Of a stretch of DNA of 64,000 nt, positions 35,060-43,717 are shown piece by piece (position 1 is the stretch's first letter; each line of letters starts with the position of its first letter). The DNA is from Aerophototrophica crusticola (GTDB lineage Bacteria; Pseudomonadota; Alphaproteobacteria; Azospirillales; Azospirillaceae): assembly GCA_001939945.1 (NCBI GenBank), contig MOEB01000015.1, positions 1 to 64,000 on the forward strand, read 5' to 3'. The translations under genes were made by a program, and so were the position numbers. The notes under the pieces were generated by a model. That model had not been told where the DNA came from and did no database searches. It saw only the letters and a program-made list of their open reading frames with translations.

Positions 35060-38000
35060 TCACTCCGCCGGCACGCCCTTCAGGGCGAAGCGGCGCTCCT
35101 CCTCCTGGATCTTGCGGCGGATGGTGCCGATGGGTTGCACGCCGTGGGCGAACAGGCGGTACAGCACCGGGGTGACGAACAGGGACAGCACGGTACCGGC
35201 GGTGACGCCGCCCACGATCACCCAGCCGATGGCCATGCGCGCCTCCGCCCCCGCCCCCTCGGCCAGGGCCAGCGGCATGGCGCCGAAGACCGTGGCGATG
35301 GACGTCATCAGGATCGGGCGCAGGCGCAGCTTGGATGCCTCCACCACCGCCTCGTAGATCTCCATCCCCTCCTCCCGGAGCTGGTTGGCGAACTCCACGA
35401 TCATGATGGCGTTCTTGGCGATCAGGCCGATCAGCATGATCAGGCCGATCTGGGTATAGGTGTTCAGCGACATGCCCGTGGCGGCGATGGCCACGATGCC
35501 GCCGAAGCCGGCGGGCAGCACCGACACCAGGATCATGGCCGGCAGGCGGAAATTCTCGAACTGGGCCGCCAGCACCAGGAAGGCCACCAGCAGCGCCATG
35601 CCCAGGGCGAACCAGATGGCGGTGGACGCCTCCAGCTGCAGCCGGGCCGCGCCTTCGAAGCTGACCCGGGCCTCCGGCGGCAGGGCCTCGGCCGCCGCCT
35701 GCTGCACCGCCGCGATGGCGGCACCCATGGAGGTGCCCTCCGTCAGGTTGGCGGTGATGGTGATGGAACGCAGGCGGTTGTAGCGGTTCAGCTCCGTGGC
35801 GCCAGCGGCGTCCGCCACCTTGATCAGGTTGGCCAGGGGCACCAGGTCCGACGTGCCCGACGCGGTGCCGGTGCGGACGAAGATGTTGGAGAGGTCGCGG
35901 GGGTTGGCGCGGTCCTGGCCCAGGGCACGCAGCACCACGTCATACTCCTCGCCCCGGTCCAGGTAGCGGGTGACGATCCGCTCCCCGATCATGGTTTCCA
36001 GGGTGGTGCCGATGGTGGTGACGGGCACGCCCAGGTCCGAGGCGCGGTCCCGGTCCACGGATACCTTCAACTGCGGCTTGGTCTCGTCATAGTCGGCGGA
36101 GAAGCCGGTCAGGCCGGGGAAATCCTCCATCCGGTCGATCAGGGCGTCACGCCACTCCGCCAGCTCCTCGAAGGTGTTGCCGCCGATCACCACCTGGATC
36201 TGGTTGGCGTTGGCCCCGCCGCCGCCGCCCAGGCCGGACGGCATGATGGGCACGACGCGGGCGCCGGGGATGGCGGCCAGCTTGGGCCGCACCTCGGCCA
36301 CGATCTCCTGCACCTTGCGCTCGGTCACCCGCTTGTCCCAGGCGGGGGTGCGCGCCACGGCGAAGGCGCGGTTGACGCCGGCGTTGCCGCCCCAGCCCGG
36401 GTTCAGGATGGACAGCACGCTGTCCAGCTCCCCGCTCTTCAGGTAGGGCTGGAGGATGTCCTCCACCGCCTTCAGGTCGCGCATGGTGTAGTCCAGCGTC
36501 GCCCCCTCCGGCGCCGTCAGGGCGATGCGGAAGACGCCGCGGTCCTCCACCGGCGCCAGCTCGGTGGGCAGGCGCACGGCCAGCAAGCCGGTGACGGCAA
36601 TGACCGCCGCCAGGGCCCCGAACACCAGCAGCGGCGCGCCCAGCGCCTTGCGCAGCAGGCGGGCATAGCCGTCGGACATGCCGGTGAAGAAGCGCTCCGT
36701 CGCGTTGAAGAAGCGGCCATGGCTCTCATGCCCCTTCAGCAGCTTGGAGCAGAGCATGGGCGACAGGGTCAGCGCCACGACGCAGGAGAAGGCGATGGCT
36801 GCCATCAGGGCGATGGCGAATTCCCGGAACAGCCGGCCCTGGTCGCCGCTGAGCATGGCCAGCGGGGCGATCACCGCCAGCAGCACCAGGGTGGTGGCGA
36901 TGACGGCGAAGCCGATCTGGCGGGCGCCGCGATAGGCGGCCAGCAGCGGCGGCTCCCCCTCCTCGATCCGGCGGGAGATGTTCTCCACCACGATGATGGC
37001 GTCGTCCACCACCAGGCCCACCGCCAGCACGAAGGCCAGCAGGGTCAGCACGTTGATGGAGAAGCCCATGGCCGCCATCACGCCGAAGGCGGCGACGATG
37101 GAGATGGGGATGGCCACCACCGGGATCAGGGTGGCGCGGAAGGTGCGCAGGAACACCCAGACCACCAGGATCACCAGCAGGATGGCCACGCCGATGGCGT
37201 GGAACACCTCGTAGATGGAGCGGCTGATGAACACGGCGTCGTCGTGCCGGACCTCCAGCGTCATGCCGGCGGGCAGGGTGGCGCGGAACTGTTCCAGCAT
37301 GCCGCGGGCGGCCTCCGAAACCTCCACCGTGTTGGCGGTGGACTGGCGGACGATGCCCATGCCGACGGAGGAGGTGCCGTTGATGCGGAAGTCGCCCCGG
37401 TCGTCGCGGGGGCCGATCTCCACCTTGGCCACGTCGCCCAGACGCACCAGGCTGCCGCCGTCCTGGCGCAGGACGATGCGGCCGAACTGTTCCGGCCGGG
37501 ACAGGCGGGTGTCGGTGCGGACGGTGAATTCCCGCTGGGTGGACTCGATGCGGCCGGCGGGCAGCTCCGTGTTCTCCCGCCGGATGGCCTGCTCGATGTC
37601 CTGCACGGTCACGCCGCGGGCGGCCATGGCGTTGCGGTCCAGCCAGACGCGCATGGCGAAGTCGCGCCGCCCGCTGATGCGGATGCTGGCAACGCCCGGC
37701 ACGGTGGACAGGGTGTCCACGAAGTAGCGCCGGACATAGTCGGTCAGTTCCAGCTGGTTCATGCGGTCGCTGGACAGGCTGATCCACATGATGGGGTTGC
37801 TGTCCGCGTCGACCTTGCTGATCTCCGGCTGCTCCGCCTCTTCCGGCAGGGCGTCGATGACGCGGCCCACCCGGTCGCGCACGTCGTTGCTGGCCGCGTC
37901 GATGTCGCGGTCGATCTCGAACTCGATGGAGACGGAGGAGGACCCTTCCCGTGAGCGGGAGCGGATGGTCTTGATGCCCTCGATGCCGTTGACCACGCCC

Positions 38001-38203
38001 TCGATGCGCTCGGTGATCTCGTTGTCCACCACCTCCGCCGAGGCGCCGGGATAGGTGGTGGAGATGGAGACGACCGGATAGTCGATCTTCGGCAGCTCGC
38101 GCACCGGCAGGCGCTCATAGCCCATGACGCCGAAGACGACCAGCAGCGCGCTCAGCACGAAGGCCAGCACCGGCCGCTGGATGGAAAGGTCGGACAGCAC
38201 CAT
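35060..38203 (-). CDS. RND-family multidrug efflux permease (AcrB/MexF class)
   Basis: A 1047-residue, 12-TM proton-driven pump. It begins MVLSDLSIQRPVLAFVLSALLVVFG; further signatures are LPKIDYPVVSISTTYPGASAEVV, VFLRTFRATLIPVVAIPISIV, the proton-relay pair in VLAVGLVVDDAIIVVENI (TM4 Asp-Asp), and LIGLIAKNAIMIVEFANQLREEG with its TM10 Lys. The C-terminal half repeats the topology. The start at 38203 is preferred over a Met 13 residues upstream. The adaptor gene lies 109 bp upstream on the same strand; no outer-membrane channel gene is present, so the pump probably uses one encoded elsewhere. Confidence 0.95.
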   Translation of the reverse strand: MVLSDLSIQRPVLAFVLSALLVVFGVMGYERLPVRELPKIDYPVVSISTTYPGASAEVVDNEITERIEGVVNGIEGIKTIRSRSREGSSSVSIEFEIDRDIDAASNDVRDRVGRVIDALPEEAEQPEISKVDADSNPIMWISLSSDRMNQLELTDYVRRYFVDTLSTVPGVASIRISGRRDFAMRVWLDRNAMAARGVTVQDIEQAIRRENTELPAGRIESTQREFTVRTDTRLSRPEQFGRIVLRQDGGSLVRLGDVAKVEIGPRDDRGDFRINGTSSVGMGIVRQSTANTVEVSEAARGMLEQFRATLPAGMTLEVRHDDAVFISRSIYEVFHAIGVAILLVILVVWVFLRTFRATLIPVVAIPISIVAAFGVMAAMGFSINVLTLLAFVLAVGLVVDDAIIVVENISRRIEEGEPPLLAAYRGARQIGFAVIATTLVLLAVIAPLAMLSGDQGRLFREFAIALMAAIAFSCVVALTLSPMLCSKLLKGHESHGRFFNATERFFTGMSDGYARLLRKALGAPLLVFGALAAVIAVTGLLAVRLPTELAPVEDRGVFRIALTAPEGATLDYTMRDLKAVEDILQPYLKSGELDSVLSILNPGWGGNAGVNRAFAVARTPAWDKRVTERKVQEIVAEVRPKLAAIPGARVVPIMPSGLGGGGGANANQIQVVIGGNTFEELAEWRDALIDRMEDFPGLTGFSADYDETKPQLKVSVDRDRASDLGVPVTTIGTTLETMIGERIVTRYLDRGEEYDVVLRALGQDRANPRDLSNIFVRTGTASGTSDLVPLANLIKVADAAGATELNRYNRLRSITITANLTEGTSMGAAIAAVQQAAAEALPPEARVSFEGAARLQLEASTAIWFALGMALLVAFLVLAAQFENFRLPAMILVSVLPAGFGGIVAIAATGMSLNTYTQIGLIMLIGLIAKNAIMIVEFANQLREEGMEIYEAVVEASKLRLRPILMTSIATVFGAMPLALAEGAGAEARMAIGWVIVGGVTAGTVLSLFVTPVLYRLFAHGVQPIGTIRRKIQEEERRFALKGVPAE

Positions 38204-38312
38204 CGCGGGCGTCTCCCTGGTCCCTGTTCGGGGGGCGAGCACCCTCGCCGCACCCCGTCTCAGACTAAACTATTCGCGGCCCGAACCCCGGGAAGCCCCG
38301 GTGCCCGGGCGT

Positions 38313-39413
38313 TCAGCTCTGCGTCGGCCGCTGGGCCACGGCGGGGGCCAGGCCCTGCGGCACCTGCGGGGCCACCGGCTGGCCGTCGCGCACCTTCTGC
38401 ACGCCGCGGGTCACCACCAGCTCCCCGGCGCGGATGCCGTCCAGCACCTCCACCATGCCGCTCTGGCGGGCGCCGATCTTCAGCGGGCGGCGCTGCGCCT
38501 TGTTGTCCACCACGGCGAAGGCGAACTGCTGGTCACCCACGGGCACCAGCGCCTCCTCCGGCACCAGCACCACGTCCTTGCGGTTCTCCAGGGTGAGCTG
38601 GACCGTCATGAACATGCCGGGCTTCAGCTTCTGCTCCCCATTCGGCAGGGTGGCGACGACGGTGAGGGTCCGGCTCAGCGGGTCCACGCGGGTGTCGATG
38701 GCGGTGACCTTGCCCTGGAAGGGCTGGCCCGGGAAGGCGCTGGTCAGGCCGTTCACGGTCATGCCGGGCCCCAGGCTGCGCAGGGCCGCCTGCGGCACAG
38801 TGAAGTCCAGCTTCACCTCGCGCACGTCGTCAAGGGTGGTGACCGGGTCCGCCGGGCGGACCAGGGCGCCGGGGCTGACCTGGCGCAGGCCGGTGATGCC
38901 GGTGAAGGGCGCGCGGATGGTCAGGTCCTGCAGCCGGGCCTGGGCGGCGCGCACCGACGCCTCCGCCCCCTGCAGCTCGGTCATCAGCTCGTCAACCCGG
39001 GCCTGGGCCACGGCCTGCCGGCCCAGCAGGGCGCGGGAGCGGTCCAGCAGTTGTTGGATGTTGCGCCGGTTGGCCTCCGCCACCGCCAGGTTGGCCCGGG
39101 CCTCCGTGTCGTCCAGCTCCACCAGCACGGAACCGGCCTGGACCTGCTGGCCCTCGGTGAACTGGATGGCCTTGACGATGCCCGCGGTCTTTGAGGTGAC
39201 GGTCACCGCCTCGTTCGCGCGGAGCGTGCCCACCGCGTCGAAGCTGACGAGGATGTCGCCCTTGGCCGCCGGAACGGCGACGACGGAGACCGGACGCGGT
39301 GCCGCCGCGGACGGGCCCTGGGTGGCGGCACCCCCGCCCATGGTCATGTACCAGGCACCGCCCCCGGCGGCGGCCAGAACGGCAAGGATGGCGAGCTGGG
39401 GCAGGAGCCGCAT
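38313..39413 (-). CDS. RND efflux periplasmic adaptor subunit (membrane fusion protein)
   Basis: A 366-residue HlyD/AcrA-type adaptor. The N-terminal MRLLPQLAILAVLAAAGGGAWY is a signal anchor. The lipoyl halves are NEAVTVTSKTAGIVKAIQF and TIRAPFTGITGLRQVSPGALV, flanking a coiled coil with LLDRSRALLGRQAVAQARVDEL. The beta-barrel and membrane-proximal domains follow (LKPGMFMTVQLTLENR, VLVPEEALVPVGDQQFAFVV-like). The start at 39413 is chosen because the longer frame lacks an exportable N-terminus. It precedes the RND pump on the same strand. Confidence 0.92.
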   Translation of the reverse strand: MRLLPQLAILAVLAAAGGGAWYMTMGGGAATQGPSAAAPRPVSVVAVPAAKGDILVSFDAVGTLRANEAVTVTSKTAGIVKAIQFTEGQQVQAGSVLVELDDTEARANLAVAEANRRNIQQLLDRSRALLGRQAVAQARVDELMTELQGAEASVRAAQARLQDLTIRAPFTGITGLRQVSPGALVRPADPVTTLDDVREVKLDFTVPQAALRSLGPGMTVNGLTSAFPGQPFQGKVTAIDTRVDPLSRTLTVVATLPNGEQKLKPGMFMTVQLTLENRKDVVLVPEEALVPVGDQQFAFAVVDNKAQRRPLKIGARQSGMVEVLDGIRAGELVVTRGVQKVRDGQPVAPQVPQGLAPAVAQRPTQS

Positions 39414-39853
39414 CGGAAATCCCGGCTGGATAAATGGGTGAAGACCGCGCCGGAACAAAATCGGCGCGCTTGCCCGGAAGATGGAGCGAGAGGGCGCGCG
39501 CATCAAGCGCCGTCTCGGCATGGGCACCCACTTTCTCGCGCGGCGGAAAGCATTGCGCAGAGTCGTCGGCAGCGATTGTGCCAAGATGTCTGGGCTCTGT
39601 AACGGCTCTGTTACAGACGGCCTGACTTTACAAAGAAGAAACAGCGCCCGGAAGTCCGCCCAACCTTTCCCCCATTCCCCGGTGATTCGGTCAGGGCACC
39701 CCGGGAAAGACCCGCCGGTATTCGGGCAGCGCGCCGGGGACTTGCGCGCACGTTGCCGCTTGTTGCCACCCCGCAACGAAAACGGGCCGCGGCACCCACC
39801 GGCGCCACGGCCCGTCATCCAGTTCGATCAAGCGCCCCCGGCCCAGGGCCGGG
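39414..39853. other. Gene-free upstream region of the RND operon with a palindrome
   Basis: No credible gene is seen in 440 bases. A perfect inverted repeat, CTGTAAC and GTTACAG with a 6-bp spacer, occupies 39597-39616; part of it also reads as a direct repeat CTCTGTAAC/CTCTGTTAC. Its position about 185 bp upstream of the adaptor start suits an operator for a local regulator, but none is encoded beside it. Confidence 0.45.
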
Positions 39854-40426
39854 TCAGGCCACCAGCACCGGCCGGGCCTGGCTGTCGGCCATGGACAGGC
39901 TCTCGATCCTGAACGGGGCGCGGACGCCGCCGCTGAAGTGCTCCGCCGTCTCCAGCGCCTTGCGCACACGGCCCTCCGGGTCCTCGCCCTTGGTGGTGTA
40001 TAGGGAGCCCATGGCATAGGCCGCGCCGCAGCCGATGGCATGGTAGCCGCGGTTGAATTCGCTGACCTGGTAATCGTCCTGGATGGAGAACAGGCGCCCC
40101 TCGGTGCCCACCAGGAAGAAGCCGCCGGTCTCCACGTCGTTGCTGCGGTGGGCGAAGCCGCCATCCTTCAGGCAGACGCGCACGGCCTCCACGAAGTCGC
40201 AGACCATGTAGCGGAACAGGTCCTGGTCCGGCCGGCGCGGCGGCGGGGCCAGGCGGAAGCGCAGGAGCTGGCCCATGCGGAAGGAGCTGGTGAAGCCGAT
40301 CAGGAAGTTCCCGTTGCGGAACACCTTGGGGTCGGAGCGCAGGCTGATGTCCAGCCCGGCCACCCCGGCGCTGTCGCCACCCAACCAGACGGTGCCGTTA
40401 TCCACCAGCCCAACGATACAGGTCAT
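39854..40426 (-). CDS. Proteasome-like (Ntn-hydrolase) peptidase
   Basis: A 190-residue protein beginning MTCIVGLVDNGTVWLGGDSAGVA. After Met removal, Thr2 would be the N-terminal nucleophile, as in HslV and proteasome beta subunits; GGDSAG carries the Asp, and a Lys follows in SDPKVF. FLIGFTSSFRMGQLL and GCGAAYAMGSLY are characteristic of a stand-alone proteasome-like family in bacteria and phages. No unfoldase such as HslU is adjacent. A Shine-Dalgarno-like AAGGGA precedes the ATG at 40426; the longer frame is not supported. Its substrates are unknown. Confidence 0.85.
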   Translation of the reverse strand: MTCIVGLVDNGTVWLGGDSAGVAGLDISLRSDPKVFRNGNFLIGFTSSFRMGQLLRFRLAPPPRRPDQDLFRYMVCDFVEAVRVCLKDGGFAHRSNDVETGGFFLVGTEGRLFSIQDDYQVSEFNRGYHAIGCGAAYAMGSLYTTKGEDPEGRVRKALETAEHFSGGVRAPFRIESLSMADSQARPVLVA

Positions 40427-40714
40427 TGCGTGAACATCCCTTGTCCATCGACGATTGTTTTCCGATCCTGCTCTGGCGTGCTTAAAAACTCCTTTATGGG
40501 ATCCAAGAAGCGAACCCCCTCTCCGCAGGTATTCGTCCCCGCAGAAGTGGTATCCTACCCCCAGGATACGTTCGGGCGGAGGATTGTTGATCTTATGGAA
40601 GGGGCGGAACGGGAACGGACACTTGCACGTTGCGACTGGCAGCAAGGGTGTGGGTGGCTAGACCTGCCCCATGCGTGGCTGACCGTCCCTCCCGCCGACG
40701 GCACGCCAGACGGT
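40427..40714 (+). ncRNA. Possible small RNA or leader transcript ending at the terminator at 40715-40749
   Basis: No supported protein gene lies in this stretch, yet its right end is a strong plus-strand terminator, and it contains a perfect hairpin GTATCCT/AGGATAC (40550-40569). That combination suggests a plus-strand transcript. I could not match it to 6S, SRP, RNase P or tmRNA. The 5' end is unknown; the left limit given is simply the protease start. Confidence 0.25.
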
Positions 40715-40749
40715 GGCCCGCCCGTCCCCCCGGGCGGGCCGCTTCTTTT
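40715..40749 (+). terminator. Strong hairpin terminator with no obvious gene upstream
   Basis: GGCCCGCCCG pairs perfectly with CGGGCGGGCC around a TCCCCC loop and is followed by GCTTCTTTT on the plus strand. The minus strand has no T-run, so it points away from the minus-strand genes on either side. Confidence 0.65.
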
Positions 40750-40812
40750 CCGCATGCCCCCAGGCTCCCCCGGCTCAGGGGCCTTGTGTGCGTTCCTTGA
40801 GAGGGGTGGCGG

Positions 40813-41100
40813 TCACAGCCGCCGGTGCACCTCGGCCAGGAAGACCCTGTCCAGGGCGGGATAGCGGGAGGGCATCTCCCGCTCGATCCTGTCCAGCAGG
40901 TCCTGGGCGGCCTGGTTGCCGTTGACTTCCGCATAGAGCAGCAGCCAGGCGGCATAGGTCCGGCCCTGCAAGCGCAGGTCCGTGCCGTCGGGCAAGCCGG
41001 GGATCACCCAATAGCCCTGCTTGCCGTCCAGCCGTTCACCCACGAAGGGCAGCCGGTTCAGGGGCAGGGTGACGGCCTGGGCGAGGGTTGCGGCGGACAT
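40813..41100 (-). CDS. Hypothetical protein, 95 aa
   Basis: It begins MSAATLAQAVTLPLNRLPFVGE and includes GYWVIPGLPDGTDLRLQGRTYAAWLLLYAEVNGNQAAQDLLDRIEREM, a soluble, partly helical domain. I recognise no family. The ATG at 41100 is chosen; a TTG two codons upstream is the alternative. It is monocistronic, with the gene-free stretch downstream and the CAP-domain gene divergent. Confidence 0.6.
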   Translation of the reverse strand: MSAATLAQAVTLPLNRLPFVGERLDGKQGYWVIPGLPDGTDLRLQGRTYAAWLLLYAEVNGNQAAQDLLDRIEREMPSRYPALDRVFLAEVHRRL

Positions 41101-41341
41101 GGCCAAGGGATGTGGCCCCGACGGTCGGGTGAATTCTTCATCGCCCTCGGCGTTGACATGCCATTTACACGATGGCCCGCCCCGTGCCGAAGACTAGCCA
41201 ACTATAGACGGGCCCCGCGCCGGCGCAACGGGGCAGGCAGAATTCCGCTGCAACGCACCCAAGCGGCAGGGGCTGGGATGCTTCGTTTTCCAACCCATCT
41301 GCTGTAGACAGCCCATGAACGGCGGAGCCACAGGGATCGTG

Positions 41342-42187
41342 ATGCGGCGCAGGCAGGTGTTGGCAGGTCTGGGGGGTGCCGTCCTGTCCGGGTTGCTGCC
41401 GGGCATGCCCGTCTGGGCCGCGCCGGGGGACGGGGTCGCCGCCTACCGGGCGTCCTTCGAGGCTTTCCGCAAGGAGCTGGCGGCCGACCCCGACCGGGCG
41501 GAGGTGCTGTCGGGGGTGGAGGCCGGGGCCCTGGCCCGCACCAATTTCCAGCGGCGGCGGGAGGGGGTGAACGCCGCCCCGCTGAAGCGGGAGGAGATGC
41601 TGGCCTGGATCGCCCGGCATTACGCCTCCGCCATCGCCGCGGGCGCCCCGTTCGACCACCATGACCGGGAAGGCCGCGGCCCGGCGGAACGCATCGCCCT
41701 GCTGCACCGCCGGCTGGTGGGGGCGAGCGGGGAGAACCTGTTCACCGCCAACCAGTTCCGTCGCGGCAACGCCATGGGGGCCGGCCGCTTCGCCGTGGAC
41801 AGCCTGATGGAATCCCCCGGCCACCGCCGCAACATCCTGGACAGCCGCTGGACCCATTGCGGCATGGGCGCCGGGGTGCGGGGGGACGAGATGGTGCTGG
41901 TCCAGCTGTTCAGCGCCCATAGCGCCCTGCTGGCCCGCGACCTGCCCACGACCCTGCCGCCGGGGGCGCCGTTGTCCCTGCTGGCCGACGCCAACCCGCG
42001 GCCCGCCCTGGTGGCCCTGGTGCCGTTGGAGGAGGAACCCGGCCTGGGCGACCTGTCCAGTCCGGCCGAGGCCACCGCGCCGACGCGGCCCGGCCTGTAC
42101 CGCAGCCATCTGGCCTTCGTGGAGTCCAGCGGCAAGACCCGCACCAGCTACTTCATCCACCCCGGCCCGGCGGTGCAGGTGGGGTGA
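41342..42187 (+). CDS. Exported CAP-domain (SCP/PR-1-like) protein
   Basis: A 281-residue protein. MRRRQVLAGLGGAVLSGLLPG is a twin-arginine-like signal ending in VWAAPG. The CAP core includes RTNFQRRREGVNAAPL, GENLFTANQF, MESPGHRRNILDSRWTHCGMGAG and MVLVQLFSA, with the HN-type residues of the family (GHRRNIL). Bacterial CAP proteins are periplasmic or secreted, and their functions are mostly unknown. The ATG at 41342 has an AGGGA Shine-Dalgarno; the ATG 27 bp upstream has none. It converges on the Lrp-type gene with a 7-bp gap. Confidence 0.85.
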   Translation: MRRRQVLAGLGGAVLSGLLPGMPVWAAPGDGVAAYRASFEAFRKELAADPDRAEVLSGVEAGALARTNFQRRREGVNAAPLKREEMLAWIARHYASAIAAGAPFDHHDREGRGPAERIALLHRRLVGASGENLFTANQFRRGNAMGAGRFAVDSLMESPGHRRNILDSRWTHCGMGAGVRGDEMVLVQLFSAHSALLARDLPTTLPPGAPLSLLADANPRPALVALVPLEEEPGLGDLSSPAEATAPTRPGLYRSHLAFVESSGKTRTSYFIHPGPAVQVG

Positions 42188-42194
42188 GCCCCCG

Positions 42195-42665
42195 TCAGGC
42201 TGGCAGCGGCAGTTCGGTCGTCTCCTTCACCGCACTGACCACGATCATGCTGTTGATCTCCCGCACGCCGGGCAGCTTGGACAGGCGCTCGAAGAACAGG
42301 CGCTCATAGGCCTCGATGTCCTTGGTGACGATGCGCAGCAGGAAGTCCACCTGCCCCATCAGGACGAAACATTCCTGCACCTCCGGGATCTGGCGGATGG
42401 CCTCGCGGAACTCGTCCAGCTTGTCGCCGCTGTGGGCCTCCAGCTTGACCTGGGAGAACAGCATGACGTTCAGCCCCACCGCCTTGCGGTCCAGCAGGGC
42501 GACGCGGCGCTTGATCACCCCGTCCTCCTCCAGCCGCTGGATGCGGCGCCAGCAGGGGCTCTGCGACAGGCCCACCGCCTCCCCCACCTCGGCGGCGGTG
42601 GCGGCGCCATCCCGTTGCAGGTGGGCGAGGATGCGCCAGTCCAACCCGTCCAGGGACCTCTGCAT
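42195..42665 (-). CDS. Lrp/AsnC-family transcriptional regulator
   Basis: A 156-residue regulator: the N-terminal HTH (LDWRILAHLQRDGAATAAEV, then GLSQSPCWRRIQRLEEDGVI) is followed by the RAM amino-acid-binding domain (VQECFVLMGQVDFLLRIVTKDI, LPGVREINSMIVVSAVKETT). The family senses amino acids. It lies divergent from two small genes and about 1 kb from kynB; in other proteobacteria an Lrp-type regulator (KynR) controls kynBAU in response to kynurenine, so that role is plausible but unproven here. The ATG at 42665 is chosen over an upstream TTG. Confidence 0.9.
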   Translation of the reverse strand: MQRSLDGLDWRILAHLQRDGAATAAEVGEAVGLSQSPCWRRIQRLEEDGVIKRRVALLDRKAVGLNVMLFSQVKLEAHSGDKLDEFREAIRQIPEVQECFVLMGQVDFLLRIVTKDIEAYERLFFERLSKLPGVREINSMIVVSAVKETTELPLPA

Positions 42666-42811
42666 GATCAATCACCTTTTGCCATTCTTCTACGCATGAT
42701 CCATGCACAAAATGGCCTGGACGCGCGATCTTCGCAAAGAAATTCCCCCAGGCCTTTTGTACTCTCCGCCCGTCCCCCCGAACCGACGGGGCCGCACCCA
42801 GGAGAGATGCC

Positions 42812-43126
42812 ATGACCCGGACCGACCGCCCTGCCAGCCTGACCGTCTACACCGACCCGGTCACCGGCATCCGGATCGCCCTGGCCGTGCGCCGGAACGC
42901 CCCCGCGCCCACGCCCGTGCCGTGGAAGCGCCTGCGGGTGGATTGCCTGGACGCCGCGGTGGACGGGGCGCTGCGGGCGTCTCGCGGCCTGCCGGCCTTC
43001 GCCTGCGTGCTGCCGGGGGCGGAGCGGGGCGACGCCAAGGCCGCCCTGGACCGCTGCCTGCGCCGGGTGGAGCTGGAAGGCTTCGCCGCCGGGGCCGAGG
43101 TGACCACCGCCGCCGTGGCCGCGTGA
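42812..43126 (+). CDS. Hypothetical protein, 104 aa
   Basis: It begins MTRTDRPASLTVYTDPVTGIRIALAVRR after a Shine-Dalgarno-like CAGGAGAGATGCC. The body is alpha/beta with two or three Cys (WKRLRVDCLDAAVDGAL, FACVLPGAE, LDRCLRRVELEGF). I recognise no family. It is divergent from the Lrp-type regulator and is followed 5 bp later by the ACT-like protein, so the two are probably co-expressed and may be the regulator's target. Confidence 0.6.
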   Translation: MTRTDRPASLTVYTDPVTGIRIALAVRRNAPAPTPVPWKRLRVDCLDAAVDGALRASRGLPAFACVLPGAERGDAKAALDRCLRRVELEGFAAGAEVTTAAVAA

Positions 43127-43131
43127 CCGCC

Positions 43132-43458
43132 ATGTCCATGCCCACCCTGGCCCCGCCGGCCACCGAGACCCGCCCCACCGACCCCGACCGCACCGCCTGC
43201 TTCGCCATCGTGGCGGAGCCGGACCCGGGCGCCCTGCCCCGGCTGCTGGAGCCCTTCGCCAAGCGCGGCCTCGTCCCCGCCTCCGTCCAAGCCCGCTTCC
43301 TGGAGGCGGAGGAGGAACTGGTGGTGGACGTGCAGGTCCGCACCCTGACAAGGGCCGAGAGCGACTATGTCGCCCGCACCCTGCGCGCCCTGCCCCTGGT
43401 CCGCCAGGTGCTGACGTCGGAACGGCACAGCGCCGTGCGGACGGCGCTGGTGGCTTGA
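43132..43458 (+). CDS. Small ACT-like domain protein
   Basis: A 108-residue protein. The core CFAIVAEPDPGALPRLLEPFAKRGLVPASV, then LVVDVQVRTL and LRALPLVRQVLTSE, has the beta-alpha-beta-beta-alpha-beta order of ACT domains and resembles regulatory subunits of acetolactate synthase. Stand-alone ACT proteins bind amino acids. The gene is translated from the ATG at 43132, five bases after the preceding gene. Confidence 0.65.
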   Translation: MSMPTLAPPATETRPTDPDRTACFAIVAEPDPGALPRLLEPFAKRGLVPASVQARFLEAEEELVVDVQVRTLTRAESDYVARTLRALPLVRQVLTSERHSAVRTALVA

Positions 43459-43503
43459 GGGGGCACGGCGGGGAAAGGCTGGATCAACGCTTGGGCTTTT
43501 GTG

Positions 43504-43597
43504 TCTCTCCCGCAAAGGCGGGAGCCCACAGTTCTTGACCCGCCACCCATCATCAGCGTCCGTAGAAACCGTGGGCCCCCGCCGTCGCGGGGGAAAC
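43504..43597. repeat. REP-like pair (copy 3)
   Basis: CTCCCGCAAAGGCGGGAG followed by CCCACAGTTCTTGACC faces GTGGGCCCCCGCCGTCGCGG on the right. The CCCACAGTTCTT segment is almost identical to copy 1 at 32346. It lies between the ACT-like gene and kynB on the same strand. Confidence 0.75.
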
Positions 43598-43717
43598 AGT
43601 CGGGATTGGGAAAGCAGGTGCCCGCTTTCCATCTCGGGGTCGGTTCAGCAAAAATCGGCTTGGGTTCAGCCGCCACGCCCACTATCCCTGGCACACCAAC
43701 GCCAGGGAGCCCCGCCC

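Noticed and set aside
35135-37954. Long open frame of 939 codons on the plus strand
   Set aside because: It is antisense to the RND pump gene, and its His/Gly/Gln-rich translation is typical of a shadow frame in high-GC DNA.
39434-39912. Short frames in the gap upstream of the RND adaptor
   Set aside because: Overlapping frames on both strands without start signals; the palindrome suggests regulatory DNA.
40040-40864. Plus-strand frame crossing the protease gene and the gene-free stretch
   Set aside because: Its first half is antisense to the protease; the second half contains a terminator hairpin and reads as Pro/Gly-rich filler.
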